Assembly: GCF_958450345.1 (NCBI RefSeq)
Contig: NC_088780.1
Coordinates: forward strand, 30,651,667-30,715,666
DNA length: 64,000 nt
Source: Calliphora vicina
Taxonomy: Eukaryota > Arthropoda > Insecta > Diptera > Calliphoridae
Reading direction: 5' to 3'
Under the pieces are notes generated by a model. It was not told the origin of the DNA and searched no databases. It was given only the letters and a program-made list of their open reading frames with translations. Position numbers and translations under genes: made by a program. Shown here piece after piece: positions 47,885 to 58,690 of the stretch; the stretch's first letter is position 1; the number at the start of each line of letters is the position of its first letter.

Positions 47885-49533
47885 TAATAAAATTTCAGTT
47901 TCAACATCAGAGGCCCATAACTCAAAAAATATGGCCCAGTGACAAGCAACTTTTTATCCAAAATCACCTTCCTACCCCCTATTTCAAAGTTTCCTATTTG
48001 TTTCTTCTTGTGGCCCATAAACTAGATTTTTATAATTTCTTTATATGTTAAGCTTAGGATATGGTCATGTTTTTAAATAGTTTTATAATTTTTAAATTGA
48101 CAAACTTGTGCTAATTAATGAATTGTTATGAAAAATTATCATAAGTCTGTATTTAACCAAATCATTGACATATTCTGTAATATATTCCATTTAATTGCAG
48201 AGATTTGTTTTACAAAACATTAAGTTAATAATTTACGATTAAATATTGTTATCAGTCACATCGATTTTTATATTGACCACGTACTTGTTATCTTATCAAA
48301 ATAATTTAATGCCAAACAAGTAAACAGCTGCCGGTAACAAATTCAAAAGTTCATGCCACCTTAAATTTATTTTTTTAGCAATCACTACTCGTGTTTATTT
48401 ACAAAATTATTAAATTAATATGTAAAAGGTTACAAAAGTAAATGTTAGGAAAAATTTTTAATATTATTTGCTTTAGAAATACATATGTACTTATTCTTAT
48501 ATACATATTTGCTAAAAGGTCATGTTTTCAAAAAAAGGTTTATTAACAATTGGTTCAAAATTAGGTTTAACTTTTTTCACAATTTTTTTTTTTAAATTAA
48601 AAAAAATTGGAAAAAATAATTTGAATTTTTTTTTTCAAATTAGCTTAATTGACAATTATGGATCGAATAATTTTTTTATTCTTAATTGAAAAATAAAATT
48701 CATTCAAATAAAAAATTTATATCAGTAAGAATTGTGCTAAATTTCCCAATTATTGATAAATTCACTGACATTTATTGTTGGGGGATAAGCTAGTTCCTAT
48801 GCGCATTTCACTGGTTGCTTAGGCCAGATCATAATGAAACCTTTTCCCAAAAGGCTTTAGAAAAACTAAAGATATTATACAAATCAAGCCATAGAGTGAA
48901 TGAGAATTACAGACACTCAAGCTTTATTTGTAAAAATAGCAAAGCTTAAACAAAACTAAACAATGAGTTTATCTTTTCTTACAAAAATTTATTATTTTTT
49001 TCAATTGTTCGAATAATTTTTAATCGAATGACAACCCTAATTGTATCTCACTGTACATTATAGTTGTAATAAATTCAAGAAATTCAAATTAGTTTTAAAA
49101 GCTTAGCTCGCTTTATATTATTTACCACCCTACAGTTTGCAAAATAATTCTAAAGCTTATTTCAACGAAATTGACGCCACAAATAATTACAATTGCAAAT
49201 TACTTCAAAAAAAAATTAAATTTCAACTTAAAATCTCAAAATATTTCATAACATGTTTAAATAATTTAGTTTTTTGTTTAAGTTTTTTTTTGTTACCAAC
49301 AGTTTATTCGCCCCTTTTTTTACACAAATCCCAGCAAAAACGTATCAATTACCAATTAATTCAATGATAACTGGAATGTGATAAAAAAAACAAAATTTTG
49401 TTTTATTTAAAGTTATTACTTGTGAGTCATAATAATTTATATAAGAGAAATGTATACTTTGCAAACAAATATAGTAATTTAAATGTAAACGTTCTTAAAT
49501 TTCAGTTGCCAAACATCATTATCGATTATCAAC

Positions 49534-49833
49534 ATGCTGTATTGTCCCCCCAATGTGACCTTCTCACAAATCTGGATTAATCATGGCATCTCACATTGTT
49601 TTATGGACACTGTGGGTACTTCCGTATGCGCTGCTGTCATGCTCATTTTTGGTCTAATCCAGTTATACATGTATCGTAAATATGCTGTGCGCATAACGGA
49701 TCCCGCTTTACTTGTTAAATCCAGACTTTATGGTTTACAATTGTTCCTATTGTGTTTCTTTCCCATGCTACAGTTGGTTAGATTTATATTGAATGCTCGA
49801 GTCTATGACAACAGTGCAATTTATGGTTACATG
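49534..49833 (+). CDS. Hmt-1: HMT-1 exon 1 (coding): N-terminus and first TMD0 helices
   Basis: One hundred codons from ATG, ending in phase 0 before GTAAGT at 49834. It contains ISHCFMDT and two membrane helices (about VCAAVMLIFGLIQLYMY and LQLFLLCFFPMLQLV). The preceding context AACATG is acceptable for fly initiation. An in-frame upstream ATG was not seen between the acceptor at 49505 and the start. Confidence 0.93.
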
Positions 49834-52800
49834 GTAAGTTTTTTTTTTAAAAAAATTTCAAATTATTTTATTAAAAAGTATTAAATCTCTTAATATAATT
49901 TTCTCTTCTCTTTACTAGATTCTCTCTACAGTTTTGGTATGTGTTGCTTATCCATTTTCCATTTGTTTGGTGCACAAAGAGCGAAACTATCAATTGCCAT
50001 CGGTACCCACAAGAGGTCATGGTTTAATATTGCTACTATTCTGGACACTGGCCTTTATTAATGAATCTTTGGCTTTTATAAATCTTAGACATGAGGACTG
50101 GTGGTTTAACTTGAAAACGTAAGTTCCTATATCCATTAAATAACTTTTAAAATGTATTTATTTAAATTATTTTCATTTATTTATCCTTTAAAGAAACAAA
50201 GATGAAATTGAAATGGGTCTATTTGTTACACGTTTCCTCACCTCCTTGCTAATCTTTGTGTTGGGTCTTAAGGCTCCCGGCATACAATTTTTATATGATG
50301 AACATCGCCGCTTAGAAGAGGATAATGTAGAAAATCAAGGTCTGCAAAGAGGTTCGGCATTTCGGAACGCTTTTAAGAAATTACGTAAACTATTTCCCTA
50401 TTTATGGCCCAAGAAGGACATCTTTCTACAGATTGCAGTTTTGCTATGTATTCTATTATTGGCTGCGGGACGTGTAATTAAATTATATTTGCCCATTTAT
50501 CGCAAAAATTTGGGTAAAACACTATACTGAGTAATATTGAAATATAAAGCTAAAATTTAACTAATATTTCTTATATTTTTAGTGGACAGCTTAACCATTG
50601 AACCCATAGTCTTTCGCTGGGATTATGTTTTAATCTATGTAGCTTTATCCTTCCTGCAAGGCGGCGGCACTGGCACTATGGGCTTGTTTAATAACTTGCG
50701 CTCATTTCTGTGGATTAGGGTGCAACAGTATACAACTCGTGAAATTGAAGTGGATCTCTTCCAACATTTACACTACTTATCGTTGCGCTGGCATTTGCAG
50801 CGTAAAACCGGTGAAGTTTTGCGTATCATGGATCGTGGCACAGACTCCATAAATAATTTACTCAATTATATAATATTTTCCATAACGCCCACTATTGTGG
50901 ATTTAATAGTGGCCGTGGTATTTTTCATTTACGCCTTCAATTGGTGGTTTGGTTTAATTGTGTTTTTAACCATGTTTTTGTATATTTGTAAGTTGCGGAA
51001 AAGATATATGAAATAAGAAATTTTTGGAAAAGATATTTATGTTTTGCTTTTTGTTTGCAGTGGCCACTATTCTGGTAACTGAATGGCGTACTCAGTATCA
51101 AAGACGCATGAATCAGGCCGATAATGAACAACGGGCTCGCAGTGTAGATTCTTTAATCAATTTCGAAACTGTTAAGTATTATGGTGCCGAACAGTATGAA
51201 GTGAATGCCTATCGCGATGCTATCAAAAAATATCAAGTAAGTTTGGCAAACATGTAATTTTTATAACCTTCAACTTTGTAATAATTAGCAAATTCCATAA
51301 TATTCGTTTGAGATCCTAAGGCCTTGTTTATGTTATGATTTTTTTTTTTGAAATAGAAAATACTATTTAGTCTTGAACGTCTGTCTATTGTATTCAGCTT
51401 TCCAAATACCTTCAACAACATACGAATTATATATCGCTTATTTCACAATAAAACAAGAGTGTTATATTCGGCTGTGACGACGGGGCACGGTGTGAACTAT
51501 AAAGCGGGTGAGGCAAAACATCCCAACCACTTCATTCTAAATACTTTTTAACTTTGTTCGCACAAAATTCGAAATTTTCGAAGCAAAAAACACTTTTGTT
51601 TACACCATGATGTTGAATAACTAAGTGAGAAAAAATGTCAAAAACCGCGTTCAAAAGATACGACATCTAGTGTAAATCCCATCATACACACAATATGTAT
51701 ATGTTTAACCTTTCAAAGCAGTAAAATATTTTTTGATTATTTTAGTAAAAAAGCATACTTGAAGTAGATTTTTATTTAAATAAGACCCCTTTCACACTAG
51801 GCAATTTAGTTGCGCAAGTCTTTTGCACAACAACAAAACAGCATGCAAACTTTTCTTCTCCTTAACCTGACATCTACAAACACAAGAGACTTGCGCAACT
51901 AAATTGCCTACATAGTGTGAAAGGGGTCTAAATAAAAATCAATTAAAAAAGTAATGAGTTATATAAATTTTAGGCTGGGTAACTTATCGTTTTTTAATAC
52001 AAATGCTTGAGTTTTCTTTTTTAAAAAGAGCTGATAGTATTTTGCTTTAGTTGGGAAGCATCCTGATTTTAAAATGCCGTAACTCAGCCATTTTCCAATC
52101 GATTTTTATAAATCTGTTTGTGTTTCAAATTTAAAACTCATTTCTGTGAAACAAATTATGTGTCGATTGTGGATGGCAACCGAACTTCAATTGCGTTGTC
52201 AGTTGCCTAAATGATATTACAGATGGCTATCATTTCTGTTGATAAATTGGCAACCAGAAATTTCTGGTTGTCCTCTGGCAACGCAACTGAAGTTCGGTTG
52301 CTATCCATAATCGACCCATTAGTTTCTTTAAAACATATTTATGAGGTTTTGTAACATAAAGAATACGGTTATTTCACTAAATCGAAGTGATCGTATTTTT
52401 GAATACCAAACCTTATCAACAGAGACCTTTGGGCCCAATCGTGTTTTCAACATACGGACGGACGGACTTAGCTAGATCGTGTTAGAATTTCATTAGGACC
52501 CAGAATATATACTTTTGTTACAGTATGACAAAATCAATATACCCTCATCTTTTTTGATAAAACTAAAAGTATTTCCGTACTCTATGGACTTAAACAAAAC
52601 TGAATTGATATGTATGTGAAACCCCCGTATATTTTTTTCGTTCACTTTTGTATCACTGTGTTACAAAAGTTTCTACATTTTTATACCCTCCACCACCACA
52701 AGCGGTGAATGAGGGTATATATAAGTTTGTCATTCCGCGTGTAACATTGAGAAATATTCATCTGAGACCCAACAAAGTATATATTTTCTTGATCCTTATG

Positions 52801-55800
52801 AAATTCTAAGTCGATTGAACCATGTCCGTCTGTGTGTCTGTGTAAAACACGCTCACGTCCAAAATACGCAAACAGTAGAACCAGAGCTATGAACCAAAAT
52901 GTGAGACAACCTAAAAAAATTGACAATTATCACATATTTTTGGTTATTTGTGTAAATAGATTGCAGATAATACCATAAAACTTTACACACGTTATTTCTA
53001 TAATAAAATAACTAACTCTGGTGAAAATTATAAGAATCGGTTCATAATTTCTCCTAGCCCCCATACAAATTTCTTCCCGAAATATGGTATATGGTCTATA
53101 AATGCCTTCAAAATTGCAGTATCCATACAAAATTCAGCAAAAATAAGTTTTGTGCTAAAAGAAATCACAACACTAAATTGTTTGTGGATCGGCCCATATT
53201 TGACCATATCCCCCATATAAAGTTCAATTCCGAAAATCACTGAAATTAGCATATCTTATAAATATCGCCATTAAGTTGAAATTCGTCATAAATAATCCCC
53301 ATATATACCAAAATCGCTATACCTAATTCTATGATGATCGGCCTATAATTGGTTATAGCTCCCATTTATATCAACCTAAAAAATATGTATGCAGGTGGAG
53401 GGTATTTATGATTCGGCAAAGCCGAATATACCGTTCTAACTTGTTTTTTTATTATTTTTTTACCATTGTTTGTGTATTGTCTAAAAGGGGGCGGGAACGT
53501 AACAATGAGCGTAGCATCTCTTTCTATATACATATTTTTGAATATCTATTATCGATTTTGTGAAAGTCTTTGAAGTTATTTGTGAGAATTCATTTCTTAT
53601 CATTGCACGTACTTTGGAAATAAATGGGAATGATCGGAACAAAGGGCGTGGCAATTTATAATATAAGATACAGTATAAGATTCGATACAGCCGAATATAA
53701 CACTCTTGTTTATTATACCCTTCACCATGAATGGCAAGGGTATATATGTATAAGTTTGTAATTTCTAAATTTTTCATTTGCGACCCAACAAAGTATAAAT
53801 ATTCTGGATCGTTATAGATAACGAAGTTGATATTGCCATTTCCGTCTGTCCGTCTGTATGTTGAAATCAACTTTCCGTAGCCCCCAAACAATTTACAAAC
53901 ATGATTGATATATCAATATAGCGGGAATTCTTCCGGCTCGATTGCTATTTAAAAATTGAGAAAATCTGCCCACAAATGGCTGAGATATAAGGAAAAAACT
54001 GGGACAACCTAGATTTTTGGACTATTTTTGATCTATATCTGGATTACTAAGTCATTAATATAGACAATATGGATATCTAATGATAGATATTTCAAAGTCC
54101 ATTGCAACGATGTATATAAGGCTATAGTAATGTGGACCTACAATGGTTCAAAATCGGGAAAAAAATTTCATCCGAATTTTTTTTTACAAACTGTTTTTTT
54201 AAATTATTTTTTAAAAAAATTAATGACAAAACATTTTTTTAAAAAATAATTTAAAAAAACATCTTAAAAAATGTTTGGAATTTTTTTTTTTTAAATTTTG
54301 AAAAAAAATTAAAATTTGTTTTTTTAACCCGAATTTTTTTTTAACAAAAACATTTTTTGCTTTTTTTTAACAAAAAAATTTTATAAAAAAAAAATTAAAT
54401 TTTGTTTACCTAAAATATTTAAAAGGATGATTTGGTGAAGTGTATATAAGATACTGGTCGCAATTTTGAAGATATTTCGATAAAATTTGGTACATATAAT
54501 TTTTTCGTCCCAAGGACGAAGCCTATTGAAACTGGCTGAAATCGGTCCATTATTTCACCTAGCCCCCATATATGTCCTCTCGAAATTGGACTTTATCGGT
54601 CATAATTGTTTAATTTATATATGTATCTACACAAATTTCGCTCCAAAAAAGTTTTATATATACAAAATTCATGTCACCAAATTTTGTTACGATCGGTCCA
54701 TAATTAGTCATAGCTCCCATATAGACCCGCTTCTGAAAATCACTTTAACGTGCTTAAATCACTTAAAAATTTTGGTATATACACAAAATTCAACATAAAT
54801 AACTTTCATATAGACATAAATCACACGACCTAATTTTATGGTGATCGGTTCATAATTGGTCATAGCTCCAATATAAGGCCCACTTCCGAAAATCACTCAC
54901 GAATATAAATTATTGATATTTTAAAAGAAAAATATGTTTACTCATTAATTGTTGTAGGTTATTATGTGGTCGGGCTTGACCGACCATACTATCTTACTTG
55001 TTTTTTTTTGTAATGATACTGATCTTTAATACCAAAATTCTTAAACGTTTATATAATATATTGATATAAAATTTGAGTCCATAAGTTCAAAGCTGATTTC
55101 CAACATTCGGACATCGTTTTATTAACTTCCTTCATATACTACATAGGGTGGCAAATGAATATTGTAAAAATTACTGCACATAACAAATCTTCAATTGCTA
55201 ATTTAACAAAATATCTAACTAATTTATGTTTTCTTTTATTTTACAGAAAGAGGAATTCCTTTCTTTGGTCACCCTCAACATTTTGAATACTTCACAAAAC
55301 ATTATTTTGTGTTTGGGTCTGTTGTGCGGTTCCATGCTGTGTGTCTATCTAGTGGTGCAGCATCAAACTCTAACCGTGGGTGATTTTGTGCTCTTCTTTA
55401 CCTATTTAATGGATTTGTACATGCCTTTAAATTGGTTTGGCACCTACTATCGTGCCATACAAAAGAATTTCGTTGATATGGAGAACATGTTTGAATTGCT
55501 CAAGGAAGAGGAGGAGATTGTCGATGCTCCGGGCAGTGGTCCTCTGTTGACCATGGGTGGTGCCATACAATTTAAGGATGTGTCTTTTGGTTATTCACCC
55601 GAAAAGATAGTACTCAAGAATGTTTCTTTCAAAGTACCAGCTGGTAAGACCGTGGCCATTGTTGGTCCTTCGGGTGCGGGCAAGAGTACTATTGTTCGTT
55701 TGCTGTTCCGTTTCTACGATGTACAATCGGGAGCTATACTAATTGATGGCCAAGACATTAAACTGGTTACTCAGGAGAGTTTAAGACAGGCTATAGGTGT

Positions 55801-56401
55801 GGTGCCTCAGGACACGGTTTTGTTTAACAACAGCGTTTTCTACAACATTGAGTATGGAAAGATTGGTGCCAGTGCCGATGAGGTGTACGAGGCGGCCCGT
55901 ATGGCTGACATACACGATCGTATACTCAGTTTCCCCGAACGTTACGAAACTAAGGTGGGTGAGCGAGGTCTGCGCTTGAGTGGTGGCGAAAAACAAAGAG
56001 TAGCCATTGCCAGAACTTTGCTTAAAGCGCCGGCCTTGGTACTGCTAGATGAGGCTACCTCAGCTTTGGATACCAACACTGAAAGAAATATACAAGCTGC
56101 TTTAAATCGTGTTTGCTCCAATAGGACCACTGTTATCATTGCTCATAGACTGTCCACTATTATACATGCGGATGAAATATTGGTTTTAAAGGAGGGTTCC
56201 ATAGCCGAAAGAGGTCGCCATGAAGATTTGCTTACGCAAGAAAATGGCCTCTATGCTCAAATGTGGCAACAACAATTGAAAAATCTAGACGCTCCCTCCT
56301 CTTCTGCGGAAAATTTGGAAGAGAAAGCAACTAATGGTGGCGGTGGTGGTAATGCTGCTGCTTATTTAAGAGCCGGTCATGCTCATGGTGGCGCTCATTA
56401 G
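49534..56401 (+). CDS. Hmt-1: ABCB6/HMT-1-type ABC half-transporter, complete, six exons
   Basis: An ATP-driven half-transporter expected to form homodimers in vacuolar or lysosomal (or other internal) membranes. Relatives in worms and Drosophila give cadmium tolerance, and the mammalian one handles porphyrins. Exons 49534-49833, 49919-50118, 50194-50513, 50583-50987, 51061-51236 and 55247-56401 join without frame break to 851 residues, close to the usual 840-870. Residues 1 to about 170 form the family's extra N-terminal membrane domain (TMD0), followed by the six-helix transmembrane domain. The nucleotide-binding domain has Walker A GPSGAGKST (607-615), the Q-loop Gln (655), signature LSGGE (711-715), Walker B LVLLDE (731-736) and the H-loop His (767). 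The start is the ATG giving MLYCPPNVTFSQIW, the typical family N-terminus. All motifs are intact. The tail after about 805 is Gly/Ala/His-rich. Confidence 0.96.
49919..50118 (+). CDS. Hmt-1: HMT-1 exon 2: TMD0 continued
   Basis: The acceptor is TTTACTAG before 49919 and the donor GTAAGT at 50119; it ends in phase 2. It encodes two more hydrophobic helices around a short loop with VPTRGHGLILLLFW, a motif kept in ABCB6-type proteins. Confidence 0.93.
50194..50513 (+). CDS. Hmt-1: HMT-1 exon 3: end of TMD0, linker and start of the ABC membrane domain
   Basis: The acceptor is TTTAAAG before 50194 and the donor GTAAAA at 50514, a weaker but usable site. It contains the acidic linker after APGIQFLYD, then the amphipathic LFPYLWPKKD entry to the first core helix, and ends within YLPIYRKNLG. 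It ends in phase 1 and joins exactly to the next exon (GTG, Val). Confidence 0.92.
50583..50987 (+). CDS. Hmt-1: HMT-1 exon 4: transmembrane domain core
   Basis: The acceptor is ATTTTTAG before 50583 and the donor GTAAGT at 50988. It encodes helices 2-4 with the highly conserved LQGGGTGTMGLFNNLRSFLW and HLHYLSLRWHLQRKTGEVLR, the latter being the coupling loop that contacts the nucleotide-binding domain. It ends in phase 1. Confidence 0.95.
51061..51236 (+). CDS. Hmt-1: HMT-1 exon 5: intracellular helix pair
   Basis: The acceptor is TTGTTTGCAG before 51061 and the donor GTAAGT at 51237. It encodes VTEWRTQYQRRMN, ARSVDSLINFETVKYYGAEQ and the start of the second coupling helix, ending KKYQ in phase 0. 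The following intron is 4 kb and full of mobile elements. Confidence 0.95.
51783..51929. mobile_element. MITE with GACCCCTTTCACAC ends, TAA duplication (copy 1)
   Basis: The inverted ends are GACCCCTTTCACACTAGGCA and beyond: AATTTAGTTGCGCAAGTC pairs with GACTTGCGCAACTAAATT. TAA flanks both sides. A second copy, in opposite orientation, is at 58177-58328. The TAA duplication suggests the PIF/Harbinger superfamily. Confidence 0.75.
52159..52315. mobile_element. MITE with inverted ends around TCGATTGTGGATGGCAACCG
   Basis: The left arm TCGATTGTGGATGGCAACCG then AACTTCA.TTGCGTTG is matched by the inverse at 52280-52315 (CAACGCAACTGAAGTTCGG, TTGCTATCCATAATCGA). Arms of about 35 bases surround a centre that itself contains an inverted CCAGAAATTTCTGG. 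Confidence 0.65.
52682..53446 (+). mobile_element. Helitron-like element, plus strand
   Basis: Left end TTATACCCTCCACCACCACA with the partner GAGGGTATATA; GATCCTTATGAAATTCTAAG, CATGTCCGTCTGTGTGTCTG; right end GGAGGGTATTTATG, hairpin ATTCGGCAAAGCCGAAT (53411-53427), then CTAACTTG. The middle differs from the 16403 copy, so it is a separate subfamily. The minus-strand frames in it are not genes. Confidence 0.65.
53713..54455 (+). mobile_element. Helitron-like element, plus strand, near full length
   Basis: Left end TATACCCTTCACCATGAATG, then CTGGATCGTTATAGATAACG; the middle matches the 16403 element (CTAATGATAGATATTTCAAAG); right end GGTGAAGTGTATATAAGAT. The terminal hairpin is missing because the next element begins there. 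Just before it, 53640-53712 is the right end of yet another copy (CGATACAGCCGAATATAACA). Confidence 0.6.
54456..55001 (+). mobile_element. Helitron-like element subfamily with a different terminal hairpin
   Basis: Contains the repeated phrases CGGTCCATTATT, CATAGCTCCCATATAGACC and GATCGGTTCATAATTGGTCA, and ends with the hairpin TGGTCGGGCTTGACCGACCA (54967-54986) followed by TACTATCTTACTTGTTTT. The tail after the hairpin matches the other subfamilies although the hairpin bases are different. Confidence 0.6.
55247..56401 (+). CDS. Hmt-1: HMT-1 last exon: final helices and ATPase domain
   Basis: The acceptor is TTTTACAG before 55247 and the stop is TAG 56399-56401. It starts KEEFLSLVTLNILN (last transmembrane helices, YMPLNWFGTYYR) and contains the whole nucleotide-binding domain with every catalytic motif. 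The first seven codons of the longer open frame upstream are intron. Confidence 0.96.
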   Translation, partial: KEEFLSLVTLNILNTSQNIILCLGLLCGSMLCVYLVVQHQTLTVGDFVLFFTYLMDLYMPLNWFGTYYRAIQKNFVDMENMFELLKEEEEIVDAPGSGPLLTMGGAIQFKDVSFGYSPEKIVLKNVSFKVPAGKTVAIVGPSGAGKSTIVRLLFRFYDVQSGAILIDGQDIKLVTQESLRQAIGVVPQDTVLFNNSVFYNIEYGKIGASADEVYEAARMADIHDRILSFPERYETKVGERGLRLSGGEKQRVAIARTLLKAPALVLLDEATSALDTNTERNIQAALNRVCSNRTTVIIAHRLSTIIHADEILVLKEGSIAERGRHEDLLTQENGLYAQMWQQQLKNLDAPSSSAENLEEKATNGGGGGNAAAYLRAGHAHGGAH

Positions 56402-56529
56402 TGTAATTTCAAAATCTTTAATTTTATTATTGTATCGAGAAAAAAATTATGAATGTTGATATTTTTGTTTTTGTATGAGTAAAATTGGTTTTGTAACAAA
56501 AAAAAACTTTATAACTACATATTTATAAT

Positions 56530-56700
56530 AATAAATCTATTGTGATTTAGGGATGCTGTATAGAGAACAAACAAAAATCATGCTTTATAATAAGTTTATA
56601 GAAAAAATTATATAAAAAAAAATTAAAAAAAAGAGAAAATAAGATCATATTTTATAATTAAGATAATTTAGGTTAATTTTTAAATAAAATGCAAATAAAA
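56530..56700 (+). promoter_or_regulatory. Candidate polyadenylation signals of the HMT-1-like gene
   Basis: AATAAA is at 56530-56535, about 130 bases after the stop, with a TGTGATTT-type stretch just after it. Further AATAAA motifs lie near 56684 and 56695. The first is the most likely 3' end. Confidence 0.4.
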
Positions 56701-56864
56701 CTTTGAAAGTTTAAACAAAAAATTGTAAAAAGTGTTTCAGTTTATAGCATTTAGAGTAAGGAGAGCTTCTATTATAAAAGATAACAAAAATCCAGGCGAA
56801 CGACCGAATTGATCGACTATGTTATGGCCTACAGTCCCACAAATATACTGCATTTTACAGCATA

Positions 56865-57296
56865 AACAAGTAAGAGAGCTATGTATATTCGGCTATGCCG
56901 AATCTTATATAACCTTCACCAAATTATACTTTAAAATAAAAAGTTTAAATATTTTAAGGTAAAAAAAAATAAAAAAACTAAATTTTTTTAAAATTTTTAT
57001 TAAATTTTTTTTTAAATTTTTATTTTTATACTTGACAAATATTTATCATAATAATTTTTTTTTATTTATTTTTTTTATCATCAGTACACTTAAAAATATT
57101 TTTACTGTCAAGACAAAGTTGTCTGAACAAAAATACTAAACATTTTATCATAACAAAGCAATAATACTAATAATTGTAGACTATACTTGATAATTTTATA
57201 TCTTGACAACCATTTTGACGTGTACAATGATAAAAATTTATCAGATATAGACAGGAGGTTAGATATCCATATTGTCTATATTAGTAATCCAGATAT
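56865..57296 (-). mobile_element. Helitron-like element, minus strand, with a MITE inside
   Basis: Begins with the inverted right end AAACAAGTAAGAGAGCTATG and hairpin ATTCGGCTATGCCGAAT, and resumes after the insertion with GATATCCATATTGTCTATAT. The insertion (57035-57262) is the CAGGGGG/CTATATCTGATAAAT MITE also found at 36271-36658. Confidence 0.6.
57035..57262 (-). mobile_element. MITE, third copy of the 36271 family
   Basis: TACTTGACAAATATTTATCA at the left, GTCAAGACAAAGTTGTC and AACAAAGCAATAATACTAAT in the middle, ATCTTGACAACCATTTTGAC and TTTATCAGATATAGACAGGA at the right. Reverse complement of the copies at 36271 and 36465. Confidence 0.65.
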
Positions 57297-57298
57297 TA

Positions 57299-58165
57299 GG
57301 GTATCCAAATTATTCGATTTTTCTTTTGTTCGAAAAGGATATTTTAACTTGTTCCAATAATTCAATCACACATTTAAAATTAATCGAATTATTCGAATAA
57401 TAAAATTATTTAAATAATATACGAGATTTTGTTTTTCTCTTCCTCGAGTCATACGTAAAGTCGTATCCTCTAAAGCCACCATTAATAATATCACTTATAT
57501 AAATTTTAAGATGAAGTTGTTCATATTTGAAACAGTATCACTGTCATTCTCATCATATCACTTTCGTAAATGAGGAGCCGCAAAAGGTACTTTATCGCAT
57601 CTTTTCAAAAATTGATTTTTTGGTATTTTTATAATGTTTGGGTTGAAATTTTCTAGAAACAATCAAGTCAGCAAAATTTTATTAATTAGTAAATGGATTC
57701 TAAAAAAATGTGTGCTTAACAAAACGTACAACACTAGTATAAAACGAAAAAATACCTTGCTACCATTTTCAGGTTCGTGCAGTTTTTTAAAGAGGCGAAT
57801 TAAATAAAACTCATTTTCCCAAAAATTTTAAATGTGCGAAAAAGTACGTTTTGTTCTGCGGCTCCTCAAATATTTTCAGTATCACATTAATCATAACATT
57901 TTGATTAGTATTTTTTGTTCTCCCTCATATCTAGAACCCACAATTTATGTTTCGAAACCCATTGTAAAATGAATCAATCTTCTGTTTACTAAGTTATTTA
58001 AAGTTTAGAATTAAAAATTCTTGTGGTAAAATGTTGATAATTTGTAGAAGAAGCTATCGGACCGGACCACTCATCTATAATGATTGAAAGACTCCATATA
58101 ACTTTAGAAATTTGTCGAATTTCAGAAAAAATATACATGATATGTTCGTTCAATATAAAACTTGT
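57299..58165 (-). mobile_element. GGGTATTCG-type DNA element, truncated relative
   Basis: The end GGGTATCCAAATTATTCGAT is flanked by TA, with TTAATCGAATTATTCGAATA nearby. The region 58045-58140 (GCTATCGGACCGGACCACTC, TTGAAAGACTCC) is the inverse of 40205-40275 in the element at 39973. The far end is lost. Confidence 0.5.
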
Positions 58166-58176
58166 TAATATAAGAC

Positions 58177-58328
58177 CCCTTTCACACTAGGCAATTTAGT
58201 TGCGCAAGTCTCTTGTGTTTGTTGATGCCAGAGGTAATGCCGGGTTAAGGAGAAGAAAATTTTACATGCTATTTTGTTGTTGGGCAAGAGACTTGCGCAA
58301 CTAAATTGCCTAGTGTGAAAGGGATCTA
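58177..58328. mobile_element. MITE with GACCCCTTTCACAC ends, TAA duplication (copy 2)
   Basis: Same inverted ends as 51783-51929 with the inner sequence in the opposite orientation (GGTTAAGGAGAAGAAAA here, TTTTCTTCTCCTTAACC there). TAA flanks both sides. Confidence 0.75.
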
Positions 58329-58403
58329 ATTTTATCTAAATAAAACTTTGCTTTTTAAAAGTGCCATCATAAAAAATTATGAAAAAAATGGGAAATAATA
58401 AGA

Positions 58404-58690
58404 TAAGGTGACCATACGTCCTCTTTTTTAGAGGACAATCATCTACTTTAACTGGCTGTCATCTATAAAATGTGTGTCCTCTATTTGTCATCTTTTTCCA
58501 TAATCTGCAATCTTTTGTCATCTTAATTTTTAAAAGCATGATATCAATATTTATTCTTAAAATCAAAACAAATTTTATTTCACACCGGTCACCGGTTTTT
58601 TCTGTCAAATCGTATAGAGAATGTCGTGCCGTGCTTGTTCTCTTAATAAAAGAAAAGTATCTCCCAATGAAAAACACCAACAAATTAAAT
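58404..58690. mobile_element. Possible hAT-type end fragment
   Basis: AAGGTGACCATACGTCCTC followed closely by its partial inverse AGAGGACA resembles the CAGGGTGACCATACGTCC ends of many animal hAT elements. No partner end or transposase was found. Low certainty. Confidence 0.3.

Larger units (their letters stand above)
51453..52556 (-). mobile_element. Helitron-like element, minus strand, carrying two MITEs
   Basis: Begins with the inverted right end AACAAGAGTGTTATATTCGG and hairpin remnant, and ends with the inverted left end AATATACCCTCATC near 52550, with GGACCCAGAATATATACTTT before it. MITEs at 51783-51929 and 52159-52315 inserted into it. Confidence 0.55.
51237..55246 (+). other. HMT-1 intron 5 (4.0 kb), a stack of Helitron-like copies
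   Basis: From left to right: a minus-strand copy (51453-52556) holding two MITEs, a plus-strand copy (52682-53446), the right end of another (about 53640-53712), a further plus copy (53713-54455) and a related copy with a different hairpin (54456-55001). The remaining 245 bases hold nothing seen. Frames read in this region are shadows of repeats. Confidence 0.75.

Noticed and set aside
52681..53891. Minus-strand frames of 60-136 codons
   Set aside because: They fall inside Helitron-like elements and cross element boundaries.
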